Shown one piece after another: positions 31,657-42,936 of a DNA stretch of 64,000 bases; position 1 is the first letter of the stretch; the number at the start of each line of letters is the position of its first letter. The stretch is taken from positions 3,501,501 to 3,565,500 of the forward strand of contig JAPQWV010000051.1 in assembly GCA_027422505.1 (NCBI GenBank). Direction: 5' to 3'. This stretch comes from Craterostigma plantagineum (taxonomy: Eukaryota > Streptophyta > Magnoliopsida > Lamiales > Linderniaceae). A program made the position numbers and the translations under genes. The notes under the pieces are model-generated. The model had not been told where the DNA came from. It did no database searches and saw only the letters and a program-made list of their open reading frames with translations.

Positions 31657-34600
31657 TCACTGGAAAATGCTGCTAACGGAGCAATCATCGTGGACCCGCC
31701 AAATGGTCTCGCCCAACAAATTTGCGACCGATAAAACCGTTAATTGCGGGAAAAAGTTCTTCTCAGTTATCGGAATAGTGTTTGTAACGATCACCTCTTG
31801 AAATAGCCCGCTCGACAACCTCTCTATCGCCGGGGGACTGAAAATAAAATATAAATACTTATGCGGTCATAGGTTTTAAAAATCTCTTACACTGTATAAA
31901 AGAAGGGGCGTAAATCGAAGAAACGAAATTCCCACGCGCCGGATGTTAACCTGAAAACGGCGTGGGTGCAACATGCGTAAACTTCGCGAGCGCCTTCTTC
32001 GTGGAGCAAAGCCGCGCCTTTCGCTATGGTTCCTAAAAACCCGAAAGAATGATTTCGTTGCTCATAGATTTAAAGACAAAGACTTTTTTCGTGTTTTTTT
32101 TCTTACAATTTTTTAAGAAAAGAAAAGCGTCTCGATAAGTATGTAATAATGCTCGACTAACCTGCCGTGTCGATCATGTCGTCCACCATAACGGCGACTT
32201 TTCCTCTGACGTCGCCGATCAGATTCATCACCTGAAACCGAAAGGTGAAGAAACGATATTTCCATAGAAAATACGAGCTAATAAATAAACCAGGGGAAAA
32301 TTTTGTTTCAGGCCATGTCATAATTTTAATTTAGTACCGTAGAACAACAAAATACGCTGATGGACCGGGGCATGCTATGTGTAATGATTTCATCATTCAC
32401 GATAAATATGAATAAATAAGGAAGTGCCCTATTTCAGGCCCCGTCAGAAGAAAAAATTAATTTTGAAAACCCGATTTTCATACCAACACTTCCTTGTTAT
32501 GCAATAACAATATGTTGTATTGTAATTTTGTAATGTAAGACAAAAACCACGTATGATACCTCTTATAGAAACACTTCATAACACTTTCTTACGTCCCTAC
32601 GGAAAGTGTGTCCTTAGAACAATTTTTTATTTTTTTTCCTTGGCAGGTCATGAACACTATTTTTCAAAACTATAAAGGGTCCGAAACCAAATTAACCCGT
32701 AAATAAAACAAATTATAACGCCTACCTCGGCGACGTTATGCCCTTGACGCCTCTTATCAACGATCGCCAAGGGCGCATCAGACATTTTCTTGGCGAACGC
32801 CCGCGCTCGAGCGACTCCACCAACGTCGGGCGAAACCACGACCAAGTCGCTCGAAGATATCTTCTTGCTCGCAAGGTAATCGAGAATCACAGGCTTTTGT
32901 TCAAGCAAAAAGAATGATTCGATAAATTTATTACTGAGAAGGCGAACGTCGAACAACGATCGTAATGAAAAAAATAAATTACCTGACAGTAGACGTGATC
33001 CACGGGAATATCAAAGTAGCCCATGGACTGCCCCGAGTGAAGATCACAGGCAAGAACTCTGTGCGCGCCTGCGTCTGTGAGGAGGTTCGCCACTAATTTG
33101 GCCGCTATGGATTCCCGTCCCTGCGTCTGGCAACCCAAAAAATACGCTTATTTATTCTATTATATTAAGGGTGAGGGTGACTACAAACTACCACTGTCAA
33201 GTAATTTGCAATTTAACTCGTCTATTTATAATTTTATTAGTTGAATTATTACCATATTACTTCTAAATTATACTTATACCCTACGTATTATTTTTCCTTT
33301 CATATTAAATTATTCATCTATTAAACATTGAAAACTATAAATCTCAAAGCACGCGCATGAGAGTGTGCAGAAGAGTACTAGTATTACACAATTAAAGCGC
33401 AAAAAAGTGGGGCGCAGCGTACAATCAGATTTTCACTCACCTTTCGATCGGCCCTTGCGTAGCCAAAGTATGGAATCACGGCGGTGATGTTCTTCGCCGA
33501 AGCCCTTCGACAGGCGTCGATCATTATGAGTAGTTCCATGAGGTTTTCGTTGGCCGGCGGGCAAGTGGGCTGAACTAAGTATACGTCGCATCCACGCACG
33601 CTTTCTTCGACTTGGACGTATATTTCGCCGTCCGCAAAGTGCTTGATTTTGATGTCTCCGAGGTTTAGGCCCATATACCAAGCGATTTCCTTTGAATGCA
33701 GAAATATAGAAGTAAATCAACAATATCATCCATGCCTCAAGTGTCGCAAAAAACTATCGAAAAATGGCCTAGTTTTTCTTTGTAATGTCGATTATACCGT
33801 AATGAAATCATCAAGTGTAGACATGGTAATGTTGAGATTGTTATCCACGTTGAAACAGTCCTTCAGTGAGCATGGATGAAATCACTCAAATTAAACAGTA
33901 CAAAACAATCGCCGTGCCTCAATTTTTGAACACAATCTCCTTCAAATGGAGAAATACTAAGGTAAATGTGCAATCAAATCAATCTTTTTTGTTGAGATTA
34001 TCATCACTCTGCACTGAAAACAGTATCGAAACATGGCTTAGTTTATACGTAAATCAGACTATTTCTCTCATTGTTGATTATACTGTAATGAAATACTCAA
34101 CCTTAACATTGCAAACCACACTGAAACAATCCCTCAGTGAGCCTACTCATAGGATGAAATCCCTCAAATTGAACAATAAGAAACCATTTTTTTTTCGTAC
34201 GTATGGATAAATCGCACAAACACTGATCCTCCACATAACAAGCTATATGTCAGGAAAAGGACAATTTATACAACCTGGGATAGGGCAAGATTTGATGTGC
34301 CTGAGAATATCTTAATCCTTGGGTTGCTGTCTTTACGCATTGCGTGCTCTAAGCGCCGAGATTCCAAGAACTTCGGAAACAGTTGATCGTTGAGGATAGG
34401 AACCGAAGGCTTCCCATTCAAAGGCTTTCCGTTTAACGGCTTGCTCACATCGCACCTCTGTCATCGAACATCAGAAAAATCATAAGCTTAAATCAAGCAG
34501 TTATCTCAAAATATTTATGCTCATTGCCCACAAAAGTAAACAGCCCAAAAATCGAATCTTTTCGCCTTTTCCTCTGAGAAAATCGAAGCAGAAAGTGAAT

Positions 34601-34843
34601 CAGGCAAACAGCGTTGGTGGGATTTCAATAAATCAGATAAAAAAAAAGGCTAGCAAGGGCTCATATGGAGTACACATCACAGAGAAAAAACACAAACTTC
34701 ACAATAGAATAAACATATCGGATAGAAAGTGCGCGTGAAATAAGAGGCATGAGACATACGACGACGTCAGCAGCAAAACCCGCCCGCCGGCGGAACAAAC
34801 GGCGGCGCATTGGGATTGGCGCGTGCATCACCGACGAAGCCAT
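31657..34843 (-). CDS. PRS: Ribose-phosphate pyrophosphokinase (PRPP synthetase), eight exons
   Basis: Exons: 34760-34843, 34275-34457, 33441-33689, 32983-33126, 32726-32893, 32162-32231, 31951-32032, 31657-31837. All have GT-AG borders and phases that join, giving 386 residues. The enzyme makes PRPP from ribose-5-phosphate and ATP, the precursor for purines, pyrimidines, NAD, His and Trp. Key motifs: [48 protein letters not shown], the PRPP synthetase signature [35 protein letters not shown], and the ribose-phosphate loop [10 protein letters not shown]. The first 28 residues (Arg/Ala-rich, no acid until the end) look like a short plastid-targeting leader, as in class I phosphate-dependent plant PRS1/PRS2. 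Nothing appears broken. Confidence 0.96.
33712..34175. repeat. Two diverged tandem copies in PRS intron 2
   Basis: GTCGATTATACCGTAATGAA (near 33788) and GTTGATTATACTGTAATGAA (near 34074) mark two copies of a roughly 286-bp unit. The shared stretch runs on to CAGTGAGC and GATGAAATC. Confidence 0.6.
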
Positions 34844-35204
34844 ATTTTTTCTCGACTGCTCGTATCTGTGTATGTGTATGTGTGTGTGTGTGTGTGAGCT
34901 ATTGAACAGTGAAAGATTATTGCACCGTGCTGTGCTATCCGTTGTAAGTAATCGTTTGGTGATTCTGTGAGCTGTGTGTATGAACGAACGTTCTTTGAGA
35001 AGTTTCTTGAATTTGGGTGATGTTGAAAGAAATAAAGAAATTGTCTATTTTGAGTTTTGTATGTGTTTTGATGGGTGGTGAGTTTGTGCCGAAAACTCTC
35101 CTATTTGATGAGGATGATTTGGTCCCTACCTACGCAGCACGACGACGCCGTTTCGCGTTTATTTGGAAAGTCGCAATAAAAAATGACAGCTTTTTCTTTA
35201 CTGT
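34844..35204 (-). promoter_or_regulatory. PRS upstream region with TG microsatellite
   Basis: A (TG)n run at about 34866-34897 lies 25-55 bp upstream of the start codon, so it is probably in the 5' leader. No clear TATA box was fixed. Confidence 0.45.
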
Positions 35205-35612
35205 ATTTTTTTTTTGGGTCAATTGGAAATCAGGCCCCTTTAAGGGTTTGATTTCGAATTCAGGCACTGTTTAAGAATTTTTAGGTTAAAGGACCCATTT
35301 TATGTGGTGTAAAAAAGTGGTATGAAAAATATATGAACTGGTATAGAATGATTATTTTGTGTTACAAACTTTCAACATACTGCTATGTCAGAACAATAAA
35401 GTGGTACTGCAGAAAATAAACTGGTATCAAATGATAATAAACTGGTACCGAATTATGGTTTTGTGGTACAGAATTTCAACATACTGGTATGTAAGAGCAA
35501 TAAAGTGGTACTGCATAAAAATGGGTCCTTAAAACAAAATATTTTCCGAAGAGGGTCTGAACCTTATACGTATGGAGGGATCTGAAATGAAAATTGCCTT
35601 TTTTTTTTGTAA
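35205..35612. mobile_element. Small TIR-like element with GGTA repeats
   Basis: About 400 bp with imperfect inverted ends: GGTTAAAGGACCCATTTTA on the left against GTTTTAAGGACCCATTTTTA on the complement of the right, with TCAGGCCCC and CAGATCCC blocks outside. The core has two copies of ACTGGTAC/CATACTGGTATGT-type units about 110 bp apart (for example 35390-35415 and 35480-35510). No target duplication is evident. Noncoding. Confidence 0.5.
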
Positions 35613-36199
35613 GGCGATCAAAGAAAACTAAAGATTATGGTAATGTTTATTAGAATTTTTCAATTATTTGCCACAAATTTATATATACTATTCCATAATA
35701 GCTGATGGATCTTTTACCATTAGTAATTATTCTTTTTTCTACTTTTTATTAGTTTACCATCTACACTTCAAATATTTAATTATTTCTTACTAATTATCAT
35801 ATTTTAGCTGAATTATTATTCATTTTGCCGATAAAAACTGTCCATTTTGTTGTGTGCACTTATATAAATTTGCTCCTTTTTTACTTTGTATTTATATTAA
35901 ACCATCTTTATGCAAATGGGTAATTATGTGTAAAGATTCCTTTATAATAATGCATGATTAATTTCTAAATCATAATTCTATTAAAATTTGAAGTTACCTT
36001 ACAATAACTAATATTACATGTATTTGTAAATTTGTATATTAAAAGGAGAATTGAAGGTGAAAAAACATACTAGTATTGGTATAACTTCCCAACACTTCGG
36101 CTCTTTTAAGTTTAACATAACTGCTTCAAACGAAAAAAGATAAAGGAAAATGCTGACTATAAAGCGAACACTATACAATGATCCTAGAACTCAGAGAGC
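35613..36199. other. Intergenic, nothing recognised
   Basis: AT-rich. It ends in the 3' flank of the gene at 36200-37378. Confidence 0.6.
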
Positions 36200-37378
36200 T
36201 CATGGAGGAGAAGAAAAAGAAGCAGCTTTTATAGCTCTTTCCAACTCATTCTCAACGTCGATCGTCGGCAATCCACCGCTCTTCTTCTTCTCCTCCTCTT
36301 TCTTACGATCAGCGCCGACATTCTTCTCTTCGTTCCCACCGTTTCTCTTTTTCCTCCACTGCTCGAATCCACCGCCATTTTCGACCGCATATTTCTTCGC
36401 CTGCCCCGAAAGCCTATTCCCAGAATCTAACTGCACTTTCTTCATCTCCTCAAATTCAAACCTCATATCCCTATTCGCCCTCGCTAAAACATCCATCTCC
36501 TTCTTCATAAAACTGCACATTCCCTTCAAGAATTCCAATTCCCCATCGTTTTCGACATTCTTTCCCTTCTCAGCATCATCATCACCAGGGCTTCTGCTAA
36601 AAGCTTCATCAATCTTATGAATGCCAATCTTATTAATCCTCAAAATAGGCATATCGCCTTCTCCCAGCCCAACACACCACCTAAAGTTCAAATTCACCTT
36701 ATTTGCCAACATGGGAACTTTCGTATTAGCCATCAGCTTAAAACCATTGTGACTCGAATTCAAATTACTCTCAAAGATGGAAACTTTTTCGACACTGCCC
36801 AAAATCGAGCCGTTGTCAACGTCATTACTGCCCAAATTTCCCAAACCCTCGCCGGCAGTTACATTCGTCGGCCTCTCCGGCGGGACAAACACGAACGAGC
36901 TTGGCTCGGACGAATCGCTCCTCAGCGCCGAGCACTGATCGTTCCCGTGAGATGACGTCGATTTCCCAAGCGAAAACGAGCCGAATTTGGGCTTGAAGAC
37001 GAGGCTGAAAGTAGGGTTAGGGCTGTTGTTGCGCAAATTGAAGGAGAAGTGGACGGAGATGAGGAGAGGCGAGCCGTTTGGCGAGCCGAATAAGCCGGCG
37101 CCAGATTTCAAGCTGAGTGTCAGCGGCTAATTCGTGGCGCTGTAGGTGAGCTTCAGCGATGGTCCCGAATTGAAGTTCGTGGAGAGGGAAAGCGATAAAT
37201 CGGAGGGATTCTCTGCGATTATCGAGTTCTTCGTCGTGGTGGTGGAGAAGTGGGAAACGAAGGGTAAATTGAAGATTGTGATGGGGATTTTAGCTCGGAG
37301 ATGAAGCTTCTGTGGTGTGGGTTGGTGGCTCTGTTCATGGCTATGGTGATGTTCGAGGAGTTTTAGGGATAGCTTCAT
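36200..37378 (-). pseudogene. Plant-specific protein of unknown function with an in-frame stop
   Basis: One frame of 393 codons from the ATG at 37376-37378, broken only by TAG at 37127-37129 (codon 84). Upstream part: MKLSLKLLEHHHSH, then LRAKIPITIFNLPF and SLSTNFNSGPSLKLTYSAT. Downstream part: PLTLSLKSGAGLFGSPNGSP, HFSFNLRNN, LVFKPKFGSFSLGKSTSS, a Ser-rich middle, then MPILRINKIGIHKIDEAFS and a charged helical region (LEFLKGMCSFMKKEMDVLA) with a Lys/Glu-rich end. The layout resembles a family of uncharacterised plant proteins with a beta-rich N-terminal half and a coiled C-terminal half; I cannot name it. No intron that would remove the stop has acceptable borders. It is recently broken, allelic, or read through. 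Confidence 0.7.
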
Positions 37379-37872
37379 CTTCTTCGCTGCTCTCTGCTGC
37401 AAGTGCAAACTAGTTTCTTTTCCTTTTCTTTATTATTTTTAGAGGCAACGTCAATTAAATCCCCATTTTATTAATTTTTATCAAATAACTCCCCATCTCT
37501 TTAATTTATTATTAAACTCTCAAAATCAAAACATTTATGAACAACACTACTCCTTTTACTGAATGGACGAATTTGCCCATCATTTATAATTTTTTAAATC
37601 TTTTCTTCTCTAATTCAATCAACGACGCCCACTTTGCCTAACGTTCTCAAACCTCGTCACCCTGTTTTTCTCCCCTTCCTCTTCAGCTCCTCGCCGGAAA
37701 AGCTCCTAACCTTCCAATCACAGTGGGTTTCTCGGTCCAGGTAAGCTTAGGTAAGTTTTCTATTTTTTTACCGAGGGTTACTCGTCGAGGTTCTTGACTC
37801 GAACGTACGGATTTCAGCTCGATCGACCGAAGTTGAATCTCGACATAACCAAGCACAGAAGCTGTTCGCCGA

Positions 37873-38170
37873 ATTCCTCAGAGGGACATCGTGCTGTGGA
37901 CTTATATGGTCGATGGGTATGGCAAAACTGGAAACCTAAAGAAAGCGAAGGAGTTGTTCGACGAAATGCTTGAAAGAAACATCGTCTCATTGAGCTCGAT
38001 AATGTCCGCCTACGTCAGAGCATGAGATTACAAGCAAGCGCTCCACATCTACAGAACGATGCAAGAATCAGAACCCTCCATCCCCAACGAGTCGATCATC
38101 ATCAGCACGCTCTCTGCGTGTGCCCATCTGGGCTCGCTTGCTCACGGCTCGTCGGTCCACTCTTACTAAC
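37873..38170 (+). pseudogene. Pentatricopeptide repeat (PPR) fragment
   Basis: Translation gives IPQRDIVLWTYMVDGYGKTG, LKKAKELFDEMLERNIVS, then an in-frame TGA after MSAYVRA, then YKQALHIYRTMQESEP and STLSACAHLGSLAHGSSVHSY. These are typical of plant PLS-class PPR proteins (organellar RNA binding). Only about 100 residues remain, a further shift lies just upstream, and no start codon is present. The GGTAC repeat array begins 20 bp downstream, so it may be a captured fragment. Confidence 0.8.
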
Positions 38171-38189
38171 TTCATTTGGTTGACAACTT

Positions 38190-41100
38190 CAGATAAGAGG
38201 TAATTATTTGGTACTGTTCAAGTGTTTGAAACATGTTTTCTAATAACTGTTCGTATTGAAACATATTTTGGTACTACAAAAAAACAAATATAGGTACTAT
38301 AGAAAACCAACATATGCACTGTAATACTTTCTCTTTTGGTAATGATGCAATTTTTATGATTCAGTGGGTTTACTGTATATACTTAGTTGTAATACTGTAT
38401 TTTTTGGTACTACAAACATCCCAGTACTGCAAACGTCTTTATATTGGTACTAGAGTTAGCGTATTTCGACGCCATTCGCCCGGTACGTAAAAGATACTAC
38501 AAATTACCTACGAAGGGTACTACAACAGAGCCCTTTATGGTACTGCAAACAACCATGTTGTGGTACTATAGACGTGTATGGTACTACAAATTAGAGAGCG
38601 TATTTCGACGTCGTTCGGATTATTTTTGGTCCGTGAGTACGTTACCAGGGTACTACAATGGCATAATTTATGGTACTGCAATCATCCACATGTTGGTACT
38701 AATGTCTATATATTTGTACCACAAGTCAGAGCTAGCGTATTTCGACGCTGTTCGCCCAGTATGTAAAAGATACTACAAATTACCAACGATACTGCAATAG
38801 AGACGTTTATGGTACTGCAAAGAACAATGTTGTGGTACTGCAGACGTGTATATATTGGTACCACAAATTAGAGCTAGCGTATTTCGGCGCCGTTCCCCCG
38901 GTACGTAGAAGATACTACAAACTACCTACTAAAAGAACTACAACAGAGACTTTTATGGTACTACAAACAACCATGTTGTGGTACTGCAAACGTGTATATA
39001 TTGGTACTACAAATTAGAGAGCTTATTTCGACGTCGTTCGAATTATTTTTGGTCCGTGAGTACGTTACCATAGTTAAATATACTAAGTTGGTCGTTTGGT
39101 ATCAAAATTGGCGGGTTAACATTTAGGATCAAGAATTATTACATTGAAACGCCAACTCTCTTTCCAGATAAGTGGTGCTAGTAACCAAATCTTACTACAT
39201 AGTCAAGATTTTTCCTATGTTGGAAGTTAGAGTTTATGTTTTATGTTGCCATGTGTTTGATTTTTGTTCTTTGCCGCATTATATAAGCTCCCAAGCCTTA
39301 ATTGCTGAAGAATCTACGTGTTTTCGACAGTCAACCGAGGGGTAGGACAAAGATAATACAAACAACCTTCGAAGGGTACTACAATAGCATAATTTATGGT
39401 ACTGCAATTATCCACATGTTGGTACTTCAAATGCCTTTATATTAATACCACAAATTAGAGCTAGCGTATTTCGGCGCCGTTCGTCTGGTACGTAAAAGAT
39501 ACTACAAACTACCTACTAAGGGAACTACAACAGAGACGTTTATGGTACTTCAAAAAACAACATTGTGGTACTGGAAACGTGTATATATTGGTACTACAAA
39601 TTAGAGATCGTACTTCGACGTCGTTCGGATTATTTTTTGGTCCGTGAGTACGTTACCATAGTTAAATATACTAAGCTGATCGTTTGGTATCAAAATTGGC
39701 GGGTTAACATTTAGAATCAAGGATTATTACATTGAAACACCAACTTTCTTTCCAAATAACTGATGCTAGTAAGTAGTAACCACATCTTACTACATAGTCA
39801 AGATTTTTCGTATGTTGGAAGTTAGTGTTTATGTTTAATGTTGCCATATGATTAATATTGTTGTTATTCGCCGCATTATGTAAGCTCTCAGGCGTTAATT
39901 GCTCAAGAACCTACGCGTTTCGACAATCAAACAAATGGTACGACGAATGTACTACAAACAACCTATGGACGATACTACAATAGCATAGGTTATGGTACTA
40001 CAAAAGTCCATACATGGGTACCGCAAACGTGTTTATATTGACACCATAATTAGTTTTGACGTATTTCGACGCCGTTCGCCCGGTACATAAAAGATACTAC
40101 AAACAACCTATAGATGGTACTGCGATAGCATATGTCATGGTACTGCAGAAGTCCACATATAGTTACTACAAAACTGTTTACATTGGTACCACAAATTAGA
40201 GGGCGTATCGCGACGTCCTTCGGGTTATTTTTAGGTCCGTGAGTACGTTGCCATGGTTAAATATACAAAGAAGAACATTTGGTATCATAATTGGCGGGTT
40301 AACATTTAGAATCAAGGATTATTACATTGAAATGCCAACTTTCCTTCTACTTAAATGATGCTAGATACAATATCTTACTACATAGTGAAGATTTTTCGTA
40401 TGTTGCAAGTTAGTGTTTATGTTTTATTGTCATATGTTTAATTTTTGTTATTTGACGCGTTATGTAAGCTCTCAGGCGTTAATTGCTCAAGAATCTACGT
40501 TTCTTTGACTATCAAACGAATGGTACGACGAATGTACTACAATCAACCTACGGATGGTACTACAACTAGTACCATAAAAGTCCATATATAGGTACCGCAA
40601 ACGTGTTTATATTTCTACCACAAATTAGTTTTGAGTATTTCGACGCCGTTCGCCCGATACATCAAAGATACTACAAAAAACCTTCAGATGGTACTGCGAT
40701 GGCATATGTCATGGTACTGCAGAAGTCCATATATAGGTACTACAAAGTGTTTACATTGGTACCACAAATTAGAGGGCGTATTTCGACGTGTTTTCGACAA
40801 TCAGAGGGGTACGGCAAAGATACTAGAAATAACCTACGAAGGGTACTACAATAGCATAAGTTATGGTACTGCAATCATCCACATGCTGGTACTTCAAATG
40901 TCTATATATTGGTACCACAAATCAGAGCTAGCGTATTCGTCGCCGTTCGCCCAGTACGTAAAAGATACTACAAATTACCAACGAAGGGTACTGCAATAGA
41001 GACGTTTATGTTACTGCAAAGAACAATGTTGTGGTACTGCAAACATGTGCTTAATTTTTATTAGGTGTTGTATTTTGGAAGTTATCATGCCTTATTTGCA

Positions 41101-41285
41101 CAATAATCTACGTGTTTTCAATAATTAAAAACCTAGTACGAAAAAGATACTACAAGTAACCTACGAATGGTACTACACTAGCATATATTATGGTACTACG
41201 TACATCTACATATTGGTACTACAAAATCTATATATTGGTACTACAAGCATTTTTTCAGGTACTATAGGAGCATAAACAAGTCTCA
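38190..41285. repeat. 3-kb array of GGTAC-containing repeats
   Basis: Tens of GGTACTACAA, GGTACTGCAA and GGTACCACAAATTAGAG units. The block CGTATTTCGACGCCGTTCGCC followed by GGTACGTAAAAGATACTACAA recurs near 38458, 38728, 38876, 39463, 40058, 40630 and 40932. A longer unit starting GGTCCGTGAGTACGTT recurs near 39051, 39651 and 40233 (period about 580-600) and carries a 200-bp unique-looking core (GGCGGGTTAACATTTAG...). The short ORFs in it only translate the repeat. No terminal inverted repeats were located. Confidence 0.85.
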
Positions 41286-41723
41286 CAAGTCACAGCAGAA
41301 CCTCAACATGAGAAGCATAAAAAATATCTCAGAACATGTTCCTATAACCTCAACCACATTCTATAATCTTATAAACACGGATAATATCATTCAAATAAGT
41401 GGAGGATACAATTAAGGGGATCTTTAAGTAATGTAGCAGTCATGGAGCCACGATATACTTCAACTTAGTCAAGATAACTCCAACGAGGTGTAGGTATGAT
41501 GATGCATCTATTCATGGACATTGTAGGATGTACGCCGCAATCCACGCCCTCCGTATTCTGCTCTGTCGTGTACTCAAATAATGAATTTTCACTACATTTA
41601 ATAATGTAATGCAGTACTAAAAAACATAGACAAACAGTATCAATTCACTTGATATACGGTATCAAGACATCAAATAATTAGATCACCCGAGGACGCTTTT
41701 CGTGGGTTGGGTTAGATATCGCG

Positions 41724-42071
41724 ATGTCGTTGCTACTCACCCTCGAGAGTTTGCGCCAGTTGGGGTACGTGCAGGTAATCCCGCCACTGATGAGTCCGCC
41801 ACAGAAAACGGTCATGCCAGCAGACCCGACGAGGTATAAGGTGGACTATTCTGCCGGTTCGGCAGAACATGCTTGGCGTCAGTTCCCATACACCTACATC
41901 CTCAACCTCTCGTACATCAATCGGGCTGCCGCGGAGTACCTTGGTGAAACCGTCCAAGGGTACACGGACTGGTATCAGCGACATTTGCATCCTCGCCTGC
42001 TTTCGTCCGAGGCGGGATCATCATCGGGCGGCATAGCCCGCGCAGCCACGACAACTACGTATGTAATTTAA
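41724..42071 (+). pseudogene. Plant mobile domain (PMD)-like fragment
   Basis: 115 codons: LRQLGYVQVIPP, PTRYKVDYSAGSAEHAWRQF, YINRAAAEYLGETVQGYTDWYQRHLHPR. The W...Y..R...I/Y..WY pattern resembles the C-terminal part of MAIN-like/PMD proteins, a family found both in host genes and in plant transposons. A possible second piece (TSDMLVRMQLDGYPPTDEF, near 42164-42220) follows in another frame. The N-terminal domain is missing. The family assignment is by pattern only. Confidence 0.45.
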
Positions 42072-42936
42072 TCTTATGTCGATTTTATACATTTATATGT
42101 TTAATCACTTTTTATATGCATTATTTCTATGTGCAGTGGTACAGCTCGTTGTACACCTTGACTAGCGATATGCTAGTTAGGATGCAGCTGGACGGCTATC
42201 CGCCCACGGACGAGTTCAGAGACAGCTCGAGGACCTCAACGACCGGTGGCGCCAGGCCCTATGATTTTCTTTTTTTTTTTTAATTATGTATCGGATGCAT
42301 ACTCTTTAACTTTGGAATATTTTTTTCCATCTTTATTATTCCGTTTCGAATTAATAGATAGTACAAATTATAACACAAAAACATTACAAATACAAATAAT
42401 TATTCCAGAACAGAAATTATATATTTTTTTTAAAAAATAGAGGGCGAGCAGAGATTTCGGCCGCCACTCCGCCGGCACAGCTCCTACCGAAGTCTATTTT
42501 CGGCCGGCAAATGGCTCGATCGAAACAAAATTTCGGCCTGCACAAGACAGGGCCGAAAATGCCCAAAATATCGATCGACTGACCCTAAAACGTTAGATCG
42601 ATTTTTTTTTACGTTACCACGTTTCGATCAATTGCCGAAGATCGTTCGAATTTATTTTTGTATGTATTTTTCAGTATTTCGTACCGAAATTATAGTTTTT
42701 TCTTTTTAAATTAATTTAAATATTATAAGGACAAAATGATCATTTTGCAGTCCTCTAGGGGCTGGAGACTTGGAAAAAGGGGCCATAAATAGTAATCCAG
42801 CTTTAAATAGGCAACCAAATCACGTCCGCTCGAAAACATATTTTTCTATTTTTGTCTGATATGCATATGATATATTATCTATAGTACTGGTTGGGGGTTG
42901 GGTTGAATTGACTTGGAGTTTGTGCATTTTTAAGCC
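42072..42936. other. Upstream region of the F-box gene
   Basis: AT-rich with a GC-rich patch at 42450-42560. A TATA-like CTTTAAATAG at 42801-42810 lies about 130 bp upstream of the F-box start codon. No other gene seen. Confidence 0.5.

Noticed and set aside
36150..36620. 156-codon plus-strand ORF
   Set aside because: Antisense shadow of the Lys/Glu-rich end of the gene at 36200-37378.
38190..41285. CRISPR-like repeat-spacer array
   Set aside because: Units are not uniform, intervals are themselves repeated, and the context is a plant nuclear genome.
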